From an uncultured Ilumatobacter sp. (lineage in GTDB: Bacteria; Actinomycetota; Acidimicrobiia; Acidimicrobiales; Ilumatobacteraceae), in contig CALICC010000195.1 of the NCBI GenBank assembly GCA_938049325.1, forward strand, positions 1 through 7,086: a stretch of 7,086 bases of DNA, written 5' to 3'. The position numbers and the translations under genes are program-made. The notes beneath the pieces are model-generated. The model had not been told where the DNA came from and ran no database searches. It saw only the letters and a list, made by a program, of their open reading frames with translations. Below are positions 6,650-7,086 of this stretch, piece by piece (the first letter of the stretch is position 1; every line of letters starts with the position of its first letter).

Positions 6650-7086
6650 GTGAGCACGACCCCGCAACCGGCCGGATCTACCGCTGGATCCACAGCGGGA
6701 TCTACAGCTGGATCCGCAGCCGGGCCGCTGACCGGGTTGAGAGTTCTCGACATGTCGACCGTGCTGGCGGGACCGAATTGCGCCCGATATCTCGCCGACT
6801 TCGGCGCCGACGTGATCAAAGTCGAACGACCGAGCGGCGATGGACTACGGAACATGGCCTGGCGAGACCCGCGCGACGGCCGAGGACTGTGGTGGAAGCT
6901 CGTCAACCGCAACAAGCGGACGATCGTCCTCGACATCAAGGACGACGCCGATCGAGCCGTCTTCTTGCGGCTCGTCGACGAGGCCGACGTTCTCGTCGAG
7001 AACTCGCGACCGGGAACACTCGAACGGCTCGGCCTCGGGCCCGACCAACTCCATGCTCGGCGCCCGCAGTTGGTGATCACCCGCAT
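6650..7086 (+). CDS. CaiB/BaiF (class III) CoA-transferase, 3' truncated
   Basis: 145 residues are visible before the window ends. After a low-complexity leader, residues ~27-145 match the N-terminal part of the family: GLRVLDMSTVLAGPNCARYL, then DFGADVIKVERPSGD, NRNKRTIVLDIK, ADVLVENSRPGTLERLGLGP and QLVITR. These enzymes move CoA between carboxylic acids, for example in carnitine, oxalate or bile-acid metabolism, through an aspartyl thioester; the catalytic Asp normally lies further on (near residue 170), outside the window, so activity cannot be judged. The motif usually read as ENFRPG has Ser instead of Phe. GTG at 6650 is the best start because it opens the frame before the core; an ATG at 6639 is out of frame and stops after four codons. 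No clear ribosome-binding sequence precedes the GTG. The substrate is not predictable from this part. Confidence 0.93.
   Translation, partial: MSTTPQPAGSTAGSTAGSTAGSAAGPLTGLRVLDMSTVLAGPNCARYLADFGADVIKVERPSGDGLRNMAWRDPRDGRGLWWKLVNRNKRTIVLDIKDDADRAVFLRLVDEADVLVENSRPGTLERLGLGPDQLHARRPQLVITR
6671..6718 (+). repeat. Four 12-bp tandem repeats at the start of the CoA-transferase gene
   Basis: Four consecutive 12-bp units (GCCGGATCTACC, GCTGGATCCACA, GCGGGATCTACA, GCTGGATCCGCA) share the core GGATCY. They encode Ala-Gly-Ser-Thr three times and then Ala-Gly-Ser-Ala, from residue 8 of the protein. The next codons (GCC GGG) begin a fifth, broken unit. The family core starts just after, so the repeat adds a flexible N-terminal extension that the enzyme should not need. 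The units are in frame, so copy-number changes would be tolerated. Confidence 0.9.

Noticed and set aside
6637..7086. Minus-strand open frame with DPAV repeats at the right edge
   Set aside because: The repeated DPAV is simply the reverse reading of the 12-bp repeat in the CoA-transferase gene; the plus strand has the conserved family motifs.

Overview
The window is high-GC DNA with G/C-ending codons and Thr/Pro-rich extracellular linkers of the TTTTVPTGP type. Together with the vWA and CoA-transferase variants it encodes, this suggests a high-GC actinobacterium, most likely of the class Acidimicrobiia (Ilumatobacter-like). The lineage is inferred from protein style; no marker gene is present.

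Layout, left to right. (1) Positions 1-1110, plus strand: the C-terminal part of an ABC exporter half-transporter (last membrane helices plus a complete ATPase domain), cut by the window edge. (2) Positions 1111-1214: a convergent intergenic gap almost filled by a strong two-tier hairpin, read as a bidirectional terminator. (3) Positions 6478 down to 1215, minus strand: a three-gene operon of prepilin-like proteins, transcribed in the order small PilV/GspI-like pilin (216 aa), PilW/GspJ-like pilin carrying a von Willebrand factor A domain and a C-terminal beta domain (633 aa), and PilX/GspK-like protein carrying a Thr/Pro stalk and a PA14-like domain (901 aa). Spacing is 9 bp and then an ATGA stop/start overlap, so the three are probably made together. 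(4) Positions 6479-6649: a divergent intergenic region with a perfect 6-bp inverted repeat around a 3-bp spacer. (5) Positions 6650-7086, plus strand: the start of a class III (CaiB/BaiF) CoA-transferase with an unusual 12-bp tandem repeat in its first codons, cut by the window edge.

The pilin operon is the centre of interest. Its order (V/I, then W/J, then X/K) matches the minor pilins that form the tip-initiating complex in type IV pili and type II secretion pseudopili. Here the second and third proteins are greatly enlarged by putative ligand-binding modules: a vWA domain with a complete metal-site motif, and a PA14-like domain with the Asp-Asp-Gly motif seen in Ca-dependent PA14 lectins. 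The most K-like protein also lacks the Glu at position 5 of the mature pilin, as expected for a subunit at the very tip. The working model is a calcium-dependent adhesive pilus tip. No pilus motor, platform, secretin, major pilin or prepilin peptidase is in the window, so the machinery it would use must lie elsewhere. The flanking ABC exporter and CoA-transferase look unrelated.
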